Below are positions 1 to 8,900 of a stretch of 64,000 nucleotides of DNA, piece by piece. Location of the stretch: positions 62,001-126,000 of the forward strand of contig NZ_JACJOF010000025.1 in assembly GCF_014695395.1 (NCBI RefSeq). The letters run 5' to 3'. Positions within the stretch are counted from its first letter, which is position 1. Each line of letters opens with the position of its first letter. A program made the translations under genes and the position numbers. Below the pieces are notes generated by a model. It was not told the origin of the DNA. It saw only the letters and a list, made by a program, of their open reading frames with translations, and did no database searches. Source of the stretch: Nodosilinea sp. FACHB-131. Lineage in GTDB: Bacteria; Cyanobacteriota; Cyanobacteriia; Phormidesmidales; Phormidesmidaceae.

Positions 1-84
1 TTCGATAGGGGCTTCCGCTTGAAGAACTTTTTAGCATTAACAATGAACGCCTCAGTTTTACCTCTTTAACCCAGCCCTAATCCT

Positions 85-1242
85 ATGAGTTTTCTTTCAC
101 TAGAAGAATTAAAAGAACTCGTCGAACAACCGCAGGGTTTGTGCATATCAATGTATATGCCGACTGTACAAGCGGGTTCAGATACAAAGCAAAATTCTGT
201 CCGATTCAAAAATCTAATTCGGCAAGCGGAAGCGCAGCTAGAACAACATGAATCGCATCCGGTTGATCCAGCTCAATTCCTTGCGCCCGCCCTCGAACTG
301 GATGAAGATGAGTTTTGGCAGCAGCAGAGCGCAGGTTTAGCTTTGTTTGTTGCGGAAGGATTCTTTCGTTTTTATTGCGTGCCGATCGAAATGCTTGAAT
401 TGGTGGTTGTGAGCGATCGCTTCCACCTTAAACCGCTAATTCCATTACTAAGCGGAGATGACCGCTTTTATATTCTCACGCTTGGTCAGCGCGATGTGCG
501 CCTTTTGGAAGGCAATCGCTACGGCATCACTCGTGAAGTTGAAATCGAAGGCTTGCCGAAGGATATGGATGAAGCCTTGCAGTATGACGAAACATCGAAG
601 GATCAACAGCGGCGGCAGGAAGGTGGTGCTGGTCGTGCAGGCTTGCAAGGAGGTGGCTCATATCATGGACAAGGAGCCGATCGCGAAAACGTCAAGGAAG
701 ATTTGTTGCAATATTTCCTGTTAGTAGATAAAGCGCTGCACAACTTTTTCCGCAATCGCCGTGCGCCGCTTGTTTTAGCCGGAGTTAGTTATTTGCTGCC
801 AATTTACCACGAAGCGAATACCTACAACTTCATTGTAGAAGAAGGCATTCAACACAACACAAAGGAACAAACAGCGCAAGAACTTCATGCAGAGGCTTGG
901 GCGATCGTGGAGCCACAGTTTGAGGCAGGCAAGCAAAGTGCGCTCGATTACTATCACGAGTCGATTGCCGCTGGTAAAGGATCAGATGACTTAGACGAAG
1001 TGATTCAAGGTGCGTTTTACGGTCGTGTAGATCAACTTTTCGTTCCTGTTGGGGTGCAGAAATGGGGACATTTTGATCCGGAAGCCATGGAACTTGAAAT
1101 ACACAATGATGCTCAACCGGGTGACGAAGATTTATTGAATGCAGCAGCAATTCAAACTATCTTTCACGGTGGAACTGTGTATGCAGTTGAGCCGCAAGAA
1201 ATGCCGGATGAGGTATCTATCGCGGCAGTGTTTCGCTACTGA
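85..1242 (+). CDS. baeRF-like (bacterial release-factor-1-fold) protein
   Basis: The 385-residue product looks like a bacterial member of the archaeo-eukaryotic release factor (eRF1 domain 2/3) superfamily, probably the baeRF3-type group. The stretch FYILTLGQRDVRLLEGNRYG near residues 130-150 is the characteristic central strand pair, followed by a charged GG-rich loop around residues 175-200 and an eRF1-domain-3-like C-terminus ending in GGTVYAVEPQEMPDEVSIAA. There is no signal peptide or membrane segment, so it should be cytosolic. Family members are proposed to act on stalled ribosomes, but their function is not established. It stands alone, with lower GC than most of the window. The ATG at 85 lacks a strong Shine-Dalgarno. 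Family assignment is moderately sure; the biological role is not. Confidence 0.72.
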   Translation: MSFLSLEELKELVEQPQGLCISMYMPTVQAGSDTKQNSVRFKNLIRQAEAQLEQHESHPVDPAQFLAPALELDEDEFWQQQSAGLALFVAEGFFRFYCVPIEMLELVVVSDRFHLKPLIPLLSGDDRFYILTLGQRDVRLLEGNRYGITREVEIEGLPKDMDEALQYDETSKDQQRRQEGGAGRAGLQGGGSYHGQGADRENVKEDLLQYFLLVDKALHNFFRNRRAPLVLAGVSYLLPIYHEANTYNFIVEEGIQHNTKEQTAQELHAEAWAIVEPQFEAGKQSALDYYHESIAAGKGSDDLDEVIQGAFYGRVDQLFVPVGVQKWGHFDPEAMELEIHNDAQPGDEDLLNAAAIQTIFHGGTVYAVEPQEMPDEVSIAAVFRY

Positions 1243-1362
1243 TTGCGTGTAACAAGTCATACCCTCCTCTGCTCGGTCAGTAGGGATGAATACCTTGCAC
1301 GCGATCGCTTTGCTGTGCCCTCCGTTAAAGGTTTAGAGGGCGATCGCATCATGCTGAAAAAA

Positions 1363-1395
1363 CACGGTGTTGAGTTTGTATCAACTCAATCCGTG
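1363..1395 (+). terminator. Stem-loop downstream of the baeRF-like gene
   Basis: Two stacked perfect stems, cacgg/ccgtg outside and ttgagtt/aactcaa inside, enclose a six-base loop about 120 bases after the stop codon. There is no downstream T-run, so it may be a Rho-independent-like end, an RNA-stabilising hairpin or a remnant. Confidence 0.35.
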
Positions 1396-1547
1396 AGCGG
1401 GGCGATCGCAAGGAGGGCACTCCTACCCTAGCCACCTCAGTTTGCACTTCATTGATGGGTAGCCAGGATTCTTCGTCCTGTTTTCCTCCACCTTGCCCCC
1501 TCCTGGGACAAGGCTTGCTCACTGCAACACAGAAGGAAACAGACCCC

Positions 1548-1750
1548 ATGCCCTCAATACCTTGAAACAGACGCCAATGGGGCGCTAATCTTCCGTCTGC
1601 CTAGCTGACAAACTCCATCCTCGGCCAAAGCGAGTGCACCACATGCTTTACGGTAGTCTCGCCGCTCTAGCCCGCATCATCAAAATCCTCTACACCCTAG
1701 CTACGCCGACCCCAACATATGGAGCTGCCCCATCCCGATGCCGTCCAACG
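1548..1750 (+). pseudogene. Decayed copy of the small conserved gene at 62577-62882
   Basis: Conceptual translation of 1631-1745 gives HHMLYGSLA...IIKILYTL and then, after a one-base deletion near 1700, YADPN.WS.PIPMP. This matches the intact minus-strand gene at 62577-62882 (HMLYGSLAG...TIKILHALGYTDPNDWSDPIPVP). The start-codon region (1548) also aligns, but a one-base insertion just after it brings a stop at the sixth codon. Nucleotide similarity extends upstream into the leader (about 1432-1500, cagtttgcacttca and onwards), so a whole transcription unit was copied and then decayed. The ends are approximate. Confidence 0.75.
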
Positions 1751-1765
1751 CAGCCGACCCAAAAA

Positions 1766-2079
1766 AATGGTACGGTCGCTCGGGGATGAGACATGGATGG
1801 TTATCACAACCAAGACTGTGCGGATCGAGTGAGGCCTTCACTCCTACGAGCGTTGACTAACCAGTTGAATACAGTAGTTTGAGCTACAAACTCTCGCGAT
1901 ATCTCCTCCGAACGGGGGGCCGACTTTGGTTTAGTTTCTGCCCTTAGAGCGAAGGAGACACGCAGCTATTCTCCTAGGCTGAGACCATATTCAACCCGCA
2001 CATTTCTAAACCGCTAAGACCTTCTTAGCCGTAACTGCGGTAACTCCATCTCAAGGTAGTTAATTCACTGAACTTCTCA
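1766..2079. other. Intergenic, no feature recognised
   Basis: No open frame with coding character, RNA gene or repeat is visible here. It separates the decayed small gene from the promoter region of the exported protein at 2145. Confidence 0.5.
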
Positions 2080-2113
2080 TTATTTGCCTTCAATTTTTTT
2101 GACGGGCAAATAA
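2080..2113 (+). promoter_or_regulatory. Inverted repeat upstream of the 2145 gene
   Basis: The perfect 9-bp arms ttatttgcc (2080-2088) and ggcaaataa (2105-2113) lie about 30 bases before the chosen ATG. It could be an operator or a 5'-UTR hairpin. Only the palindrome itself is observed. Confidence 0.35.
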
Positions 2114-2144
2114 CCAGCAATTTTTGAAAATATTGGATAGTGCC

Positions 2145-2639
2145 ATGCTTACACTTTTTCGCTCTCATTTTTCGGCCGAGTTTTATCGTCCGCTCTCTAA
2201 CTTTTTAGCGCGGCTAGGCTTAAGTTTCCAAACTGTGCAGATGGGTCGCCTAGCCACCCAGACGGTCGTTGTCAGCGTGCTAGCCATGGCCCTGTGGGTA
2301 GGCTCCATCGGTACCTACACTCAGGCTGCTCAGGCAGGCGACAATCTCGATGGCAGAGCCTATGAAGCCGAACATGTGCGTCAGTCCCGTGAGCCAGGTG
2401 GCCGCCAAAATGTGTCCGGCAGTGACCAACCCGTAGGAACTCCGAAAGGGCTCTCTCAGGCACCGGAAGACCAGGCTCAGGGTGTTCTAGACAACGTTAA
2501 AGATGCGGTTCAAAGCATCTTGCCCGGCAAGTCTGCCGGTGACGGAGTTGGGCAAAATGCTTATAACCCCAACACCAACCCAGACACCAATCCCAATACC
2601 CATGCCAATACCAATCCCGTCTCTAGCCAGAAGCGCTAG
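2145..2639 (+). CDS. Small exported or membrane-anchored protein, Asn/Pro/Thr-rich C-terminus
   Basis: A product of about 164 residues that I do not recognise as a characterised family. After a basic N-terminus it has one hydrophobic segment (roughly residues 38-58, VVVSVLAMALWVGSIG) with an AQA-type cleavage possibility, so it is probably exported or anchored. The mature part is hydrophilic and contains AQGVLDNVKDAVQSILPGKS, an amphipathic helix like those of small LEA/low-temperature-induced cyanobacterial proteins. The tail is a low-complexity NPNTNPDTNPNT repeat. A TTG at 2124 is in frame upstream, but the ATG at 2145 is preferred. It resembles the protein at 3133 in size, export signal and a KDA-type helix, so the two may be a stress-related pair; that is inference. 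Confidence 0.55.
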   Translation: MLTLFRSHFSAEFYRPLSNFLARLGLSFQTVQMGRLATQTVVVSVLAMALWVGSIGTYTQAAQAGDNLDGRAYEAEHVRQSREPGGRQNVSGSDQPVGTPKGLSQAPEDQAQGVLDNVKDAVQSILPGKSAGDGVGQNAYNPNTNPDTNPNTHANTNPVSSQKR

Positions 2640-3132
2640 GGAATATAGTTGGCAGCCCCCATACAGCATTTCCGAAACGAGTGAAGTACATAGTCGCCCT
2701 AACCTTTGAAATTTAGGTATTGAACTGTACCTCACGCAGCAAAGAAATGCTGCTTTGCTCCCTCTCTCGAGGACACTCTTACCCTTCTACTGGAAAAATG
2801 AGCGATCGCGCTATGTATCGCCTGTTTTGAAAGTAGAGGGGTAAGTTTTTTGCCGTGCAGTTTTTTTGGTAGCAACCGCTCTGCTTAACGCGGATGATTT
2901 TGACAGCTAGTCTTCCCTAAAAAGCGGGTTAACCAATCGAAGTTTTTACAAACCCTCTTTGAAGAGGGATGTGAAGCAGGGGATCCAGAATTAGCGTTAT
3001 TTCACAGATTAACATCAATAGCTAGCAAATTTTCCCAAAATCAGCTCAAGGGAAAGTCTATCTAGAGGATGTTTTAGTAAACGCGGCTAGCAGGGTAGAA
3101 CTAGATAGTTAAATTCTATGAGGACTATGTCT
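2640..3132. other. Intergenic with several imperfect hairpins
   Basis: Between the two small exported-protein genes. Within 2675-2755 there are nested complements (gtgaagtac with gtacctcac; cctaa with ttagg; agcaaag with ctttgct) that probably form the 3' structure of the upstream transcript. 2760-3110 shows no gene. It contains one HIP1 site and should hold the promoter of the next gene. Confidence 0.4.
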
Positions 3133-3579
3133 ATGAAGTCTAATCGTTTTATGAACCAACTTTCGGCCTTAGGTCGTAGAATGACTGCAACCCTGGTCTG
3201 CCTAATTGCGATCGCCTTCGTTTGGCAGAGCCCACTAGTCTCAAATATTTCAGCCATGGCTGCTCCTGGTGGAACCTTAATTGCGTCTGCAGACGCTGGC
3301 AATCAGGTTAAAGGTGCTGCTGAAGATATCAAAGGGGCTTCCAAAAATATAATCCGTGGTACGGAAGATAAAGTTAAAGACGCGGCTAGAAGCAACGCAT
3401 CGAAAGTCGATCAGGCTGATGACACGGGGAGCGGTGTTGAGCGCAAAGCCAAGCGCGATCGCAATCGCATTGAGCAAAAAGCATCCAAAGACGCCGATCG
3501 CACTGAGCAGGCAGCGGAAAAATCAATGAATGCTGTTGAGCGTGCTGTGGACAACATTAAGGGTGCTTTTAGCGACTAG
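3133..3579 (+). CDS. Small exported LEA/low-temperature-induced-like helical protein
   Basis: About 148 residues. An N-terminal export signal (ATLVCLIAIAFVWQSPL..ISAMAA) precedes a charged, Lys/Asp/Ala-rich, cysteine-free mature part. This is built of amphipathic helices (AAEDIKGASKNI, EDKVKDAARSNA, AVERAVDNIKGAFSD) like small LEA-type or low-temperature-induced proteins of cyanobacteria. The ATG at 3133 is chosen because gagga at 3120-3124 sits eight bases ahead; in-frame ATGs at 3118 and 3127 are worse placed. A strong hairpin follows at 3659. Membrane or protein protection under stress is an inference from composition only. Confidence 0.6.
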   Translation: MKSNRFMNQLSALGRRMTATLVCLIAIAFVWQSPLVSNISAMAAPGGTLIASADAGNQVKGAAEDIKGASKNIIRGTEDKVKDAARSNASKVDQADDTGSGVERKAKRDRNRIEQKASKDADRTEQAAEKSMNAVERAVDNIKGAFSD

Positions 3580-3658
3580 TTTTAGCAACTAAGAGTGCTA
3601 AAAACTAAGGTGTCTGGCATCTTAAAAACCACTCTTTGAGCACGTTGTAAGCTCTATT

Positions 3659-3688
3659 TGCCCACTAATTCAAGCGAATTAGTGGGCA
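3659..3688 (+). terminator. Terminator hairpin of the 3133 gene
   Basis: The arms tgcccactaattc (3659-3671) and gaattagtgggca (3676-3688) form a perfect 13-bp stem with an aagc loop, followed by tactttattt. It lies 80 bases after the stop codon and is probably a factor-independent terminator. Confidence 0.65.
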
Positions 3689-3734
3689 TACTTTATTTAA
3701 GGGAACAGGCACAATCAGTCCTACCTATTTCGTT

Positions 3735-3975
3735 CTTTGGCTACGGTTAATAAACCGTAAGCTAGAGCGGCAGGCTCCACGACTTCAGCGTTACTGGGCT
3801 CCCCAACAACTTACTGTGCCTTCGCAGTGAGTTGGGCCATGGGAACTGCCAAAGACGGTCACCGTAACAGGTGAAGTTTGAGTTAAACAGCATAAAATGC
3901 CAAGATTCAGGCTCACAGTGCATTTTTCGCTTTTCTATCTTCGTTCTTTTGCTATACAGCAGACTCTTCGGCATT
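3735..3975. other. Structured intergenic stretch of unknown function
   Basis: Several hairpins lie close together: tacggtt/aaccgta (3742-3759, four-base loop) and aacttactg/cagtgagtt around 3808-3835 (one G-U pair). A cggtcaccg motif sits near 3857. A direct repeat of about ten bases (ttcgttctttkgct) lies at each end (about 3730 and 3944). No convincing coding frame is seen. The pattern suggests a non-coding RNA or mobile-element remnant. 3976-4136 then leads to ilvD and has another aaccgta/tacggtt pair (about 4026 and 4057). Confidence 0.4.
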
Positions 3976-4136
3976 GAGCTGCCCCTTTGAGAAAACTAGA
4001 AGCAGATCATAGGCAATCCGCTAGGCAACTTGAACCGTATAGTCAGCTATTGTGGTTGTTACGGTTTATGGTCTCGCTCATGTCTCAAAGGTGCTAGAGC
4101 CAGACTGTAGACAATCCCTATAGACTAGAACGCGCC

Positions 4137-5981
4137 ATGCCGACCTATCGCTCTAAAACCTCCACCCAGGGACGCAACATGGCCGGGGCTCGCGCCCTCT
4201 GGCGCGCCACCGGCATGCAAACCGCAGACTTTGAGAAGCCCATTATTGCGGTGGCCAACTCCTTCACCCAGTTTGTACCGGGCCACGTTCACCTCAAAGA
4301 TCTGGGCCAACTGGTGTGCCGCGAGATCGAGGCCGCCGGCGGCGTCGCCAAAGAATTCAACACCATTGCCGTCGATGACGGCATTGCCATGGGCCACGAC
4401 GGCATGCTCTACAGCCTGCCCTCCCGCGAGATCATCGCCGACTCGGTTGAGTACATGGTCAATGCCCACTGCGCCGACGCCCTGGTCTGCATTTCCAATT
4501 GCGACAAAATCACCCCCGGCATGCTGATGGCGGCCCTGCGGCTCAACATTCCCGCCGTGTTTGTCTCCGGTGGCCCCATGGAAGCGGGCAAAACCAAGCT
4601 CTCGGAGCACAAGCTCGATCTGGTCGATGCCATGGTGGTGGCGGCCGACAGCAGCATCAGTGACGAGGTAGCCGATGAGTACGAGCGCTCGGCCTGCCCC
4701 ACCTGCGGCTCCTGCTCGGGCATGTTCACCGCCAACTCAATGAACTGCCTCACCGAGGCGATCGGCCTGTCGCTGCCGGGCAACGGCACCACCCTGGCCA
4801 CTCACTTCGATCGCAAAGATCTCTTCCTCACCGCCGCCCGCACCATTGTCGACATCACCCGCCGCTACTACGAGCAGGGCGACGAGTCGGTGCTGCCCCG
4901 CTCGATCGCCAGCTTCAAGGCTTTTGAGAATGCGATGATGCTGGACATCGCCATGGGCGGCTCCACCAACACGATTCTGCACCTGCTGGCTGCCGCCCAC
5001 GAGGCCGAGGTCAACTTTACCCTCACCGACATCGATCGCCTCTCGCGCCAGGTGCCCCAGTTCTGCAAAGTTGCGCCCAATATCCCCGACTACCACGTGG
5101 AAGACGTGCACCGAGCGGGCGGCATCCCCGCCATTTTGGGCGAGCTGGATCGCGCCGGGCTATTGCACACCGAGGTGCCCACCGTTCACAGCCCCACAAT
5201 GAAGGACTCCCTCGATCGCTGGGATGTGCGCCGCACCGACGACGAAGCCGTTCACACCTTCTTTAAGGCTGGCCCGGCGGGCATTCCTACCCAGCAGGCC
5301 TTTAGCCAGTCAACCCGCTGGCCCACGCTGGATTTAGATCGCGAAAAGGGCTGCATTCGCAGTGTCGACCATGCCTACAGTGCCGAGGGCGGCCTGGCAG
5401 TGCTCTACGGCAACCTGGCCGAGCGTGGCTGCATTGTCAAAACCGCTGGTGTCGACGAGAGCATTCTGGTGTTTGAGGGCAAGGCCCGCATCTACGAAAG
5501 CCAGGATGCAGCGGTGAATGGCATTCTCAAAGATGAGGTGCAGGCGGGCGATGTGGTGATTATTCGCTACGAGGGGCCGAAGGGCGGGCCGGGTATGCAG
5601 GAGATGCTCTACCCTACTAGCTACCTGAAGTCAAAGGGCCTGGGCAAGGTCTGTGCGCTGCTCACCGACGGGCGCTTTTCGGGCGGTACCTCAGGGCTCT
5701 CCATTGGCCACGCCTCGCCAGAGGCGGGGGCGGGCGGCAACATTGCCCTGGTGGAAGAGGGCGATCGCATCTTGATCGACATTCCCAACCGCACCATCAA
5801 CGTCGATCTATCGGCGGAGGAGTTGGCCAATCGCCGGGTGGCCATGGAGGCTAAAGGCAAAAACGCCTGGAAGCCCGCTCAGCCCCGCCAGCGGCGGGTG
5901 ACCGCTGCCCTCAAAGCCTACGCGCTGCTGGCCACCAGCGCTGACCAGGGCGGCGTGCGCAACCTGGAGATGCTGGAGTAG
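4137..5981 (+). CDS. ilvD: Dihydroxy-acid dehydratase
   Basis: 614 residues, the length of the long (E. coli-like) IlvD class. It dehydrates 2,3-dihydroxy-isovalerate and 2,3-dihydroxy-3-methylvalerate to the 2-keto acids of valine, leucine and isoleucine synthesis in the cytosol. The Fe-S cluster cysteines are visible in [12 protein letters not shown] (near residue 120) and in [19 protein letters not shown] (near residue 190). The conserved glycine-rich end [20 protein letters not shown] is also present (near residue 515). Codon use is strongly GC-rich. It is a single gene converging on the signalling gene at 5992, with only 10 bases between the stops. The identification is secure. Confidence 0.97.
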   Translation: MPTYRSKTSTQGRNMAGARALWRATGMQTADFEKPIIAVANSFTQFVPGHVHLKDLGQLVCREIEAAGGVAKEFNTIAVDDGIAMGHDGMLYSLPSREIIADSVEYMVNAHCADALVCISNCDKITPGMLMAALRLNIPAVFVSGGPMEAGKTKLSEHKLDLVDAMVVAADSSISDEVADEYERSACPTCGSCSGMFTANSMNCLTEAIGLSLPGNGTTLATHFDRKDLFLTAARTIVDITRRYYEQGDESVLPRSIASFKAFENAMMLDIAMGGSTNTILHLLAAAHEAEVNFTLTDIDRLSRQVPQFCKVAPNIPDYHVEDVHRAGGIPAILGELDRAGLLHTEVPTVHSPTMKDSLDRWDVRRTDDEAVHTFFKAGPAGIPTQQAFSQSTRWPTLDLDREKGCIRSVDHAYSAEGGLAVLYGNLAERGCIVKTAGVDESILVFEGKARIYESQDAAVNGILKDEVQAGDVVIIRYEGPKGGPGMQEMLYPTSYLKSKGLGKVCALLTDGRFSGGTSGLSIGHASPEAGAGGNIALVEEGDRILIDIPNRTINVDLSAEELANRRVAMEAKGKNAWKPAQPRQRRVTAALKAYALLATSADQGGVRNLEMLE

Positions 5982-5991
5982 ATCCTCCCAC

Positions 5992-8900
5992 TTAGCAGGC
6001 TCCGTTGCCCAAACTGGGTGGCCCTTGCTCCAGATGAAATACCTGGTAGCGATCGCGCCCCTGCTGCTTGGCGGCGTAGAGGGCGGCATCAGCCTGGTCA
6101 ATTAGGGTTTGAGGCTGCTGCTCGACGGTGGGCACGACGCTGGCAATGCCGAGGCTGAGGGTGATGCGCTGGCCCAGGGGCGAGGCACCGTGAAACAGCG
6201 CCAGCTCTACCAAGGCCTGCTGAATGGCGCGGGCGATCGCCTCGGCTCCAGCCCGATCAGTGTTGGGCAGCACCAGGGCAAACTCCTCGCCGCCGTAGCG
6301 GGCCACCAGGTCAGCGGGGCGTTTGGCTGCCTGCTCTAGGGCCTGAGCGACCCGCTGGAGGCACACATCCCCTGCTGGGTGACCGTAGGTGTCGTTGTAC
6401 TGCTTAAAGTGGTCAATGTCGCACAGAATCAGGCTCAGGGGAGCCTGTGCTCGCAGCAGACGGCCCCACTCCTGCTGAAGATAGGTATCAAAGCTGCGCC
6501 GGTTGGCCACCTGGGTGAGGCCGTCGTGGGTGGCCAGATGTTCGAGCTGGCGGTTGACGTTTTGAATGTGCTGGTAAAGCTGCGACTGCTGAATTGCGAT
6601 CGCCAGCTGAATAGCCAGCCGCTTCAGCACGTCTAGCTCAGAGGTTTCCCAAGGGGGCGGGCTCTGGCCGTGGTAAGCCAGCAGCATGCCCCACAGGTTG
6701 TTGTTCTGCACAATCGGCACAATCACCTTGGCCTTGGCCTGGATCAAGTGATCCACATGGCTGGGAATCGTCTCCTCCGTCTGGATATCGGCATAGGCTC
6801 TGACCTCGCCTCGTTGATCACTCGCCAGGTGGGTTTTGTCGGCGCTGGTTTGGATTCTTTGACCCAGCAGGGACGGCAGCCCCAGCGTCGCGGCTTCGGC
6901 AATCACCGTGCCACTGCCATCGGCCTCAAACCGATAGATCATCACTCGATCGGTGCCCAAAAACTGCTGCACCTCAGTCACGGTAGTGGTGAGAATTGCT
7001 TTCAGGTCGAGGGTTTGGCGAATGCGTTGGGCAATTTCACTCAGCAGCCGCTCCTGCTCAGCCCGCCGCCGCAGGGCTGCCACCTCCGATCGCCTGAGTT
7101 CAGTAATATCGGTAAACGAAAGCACCACCGCATAGGATTGGGGGTTATTTGGGTGCTGCAAGGGACGGGTGTTGCAGGAAATCCAGGTGGTGCCGTGGGG
7201 TTTGACCAGACCCAGCACCCAATTGTTGACGGGCTGCCCGGTTCTCAACGTGATCCACACTGGGTGGTCGTCGTTGGGGCAGGGAGAGCCATCGTCTTGG
7301 ATAAAGTTCAACGTCATGTCGGCCAGCGATCGCCCTACGATCTGCCAGATCTGTAGTCCTAGGATCTTGGCCGCGCTGGCATTGCAGGTGAGCAGGGTGC
7401 CGTCTGCCTGCACCACAGCTACCCCCTCCGAGAGGGCCGCCACCACTGACCGATAGCGCTCCTCACTGTCTTGAAGCTCCTGCAGTAGGGTAGTTTTGGC
7501 CTCAAACTCCCTGGCTGAGTGTAAGCTGGCCGCCAAAAAGCCCGCCATCAGCTGTAGGGTTTGCCGATCAGACCCCGTAAAGGCGTTGGGCTGGCGTGAG
7601 AAGACTTTGATCACGCCGACCCGTTCTGCCTGATAGGTCAAAGGCACCACCACCATCGATCGGAGCCCCAGAGCCTGAATAACAGAGGACTTGCCCCACC
7701 CCTCGAGATCCACATCGGCGCAGTACAGCGTGCGGCCCTCGGTGAGGCACTGTCCGCCCAGGCTGTCGGTCAGGGGCAGTCGCCAGCCCAAATGGGCTTG
7801 AGCGATGCCGCTGCCGGCCTGGCACACGAGTTCGGTGCCTTCAAGGAGTTCAACGGCGGCCCCATCAGCGCGGGTGAGGGATAGAGCACTTGCGGCGATC
7901 ACCGTCATCACCTGTTCGAGATGGGGATTGACCAGGGCCACCTTTTGCTGGGTCTCGACCACCTCAGACAGTCGCTCTAACTCCTGTTGTAGGGCACTTT
8001 CGGCCTGCCTGCGCTCGGCTTCGAGCTGGGCTCGTTCGCTGATGTCTTTCATAAAGCAGTAGTGACCTTGGCGCTGCTGCCGGTCATCGTAGGCCGTCAC
8101 CATAAACAACTGCTTGTGGAAAATGGAGCCATCCTTGCGCCAGCCTCGAGCTTCGATATTGACACTGCCCTGAACCAGCATGGTGTCATAGGCCTGGTTG
8201 AGCCGACCTAGATCGTCGGGGTGAACGGTAATTTGCCAAGGTTGGCCCACCAGTTCCTCCGGGCTATAGCCCACCATGGCGGCATAGGCCTGGTTGACGC
8301 TGACGTAGCGCCCGGCGTTGTCCAAGCGCGAAATGCCCTCGACGGCATGAGCCAGGGCGGTGCTGATTTCGCGCAGCTCTTGCTCGGCCTGCACGCGATC
8401 GCTAATATCTTGGGCAATGCCGTACAGACGCACGACCTCACCCTGGGCGTTGCATTCAGCCTGACCTCGATCGTTGAGATAGCGGATGGTGCCGTCGCTG
8501 CCGGTACAGCGGATTCGTATGCTGTAGGGTTTGCCAGTCGTCAAGGCGTGTTCGACTGCCTGGCGCAGGTGGTCGCTATCGTCTGGGTGGTAAAGCCGCA
8601 GCAGTTCGTCGAAGCTGGGTTCGCCCAAGGCAGGGTCGCGCCCCAAGATGCGAAATTTTTCGGCGGACCAGATGACGTTTTGGGTGGCAACGTCATACTC
8701 CCAACTGCCGATGCGGCCGACACTCTGGGACTCTAGCAGCATGGCTTGGCTTTTGCGCAGGGCCAGCTCTGACTGCTGGCGCTCGTTGATATCCTGAATT
8801 TGAGACACAAAATAGAGCGGCACCTGATGCTCGTCGGTCACAATTGACACGCTGAGCAGCACCCAAATCCAGTGGCCTTGGCGGTGACGGTAGCGCTTTT

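Noticed and set aside
4125-5111. Long minus-strand frames over ilvD
   Set aside because: They are GC-rich antisense shadows of ilvD without domains.
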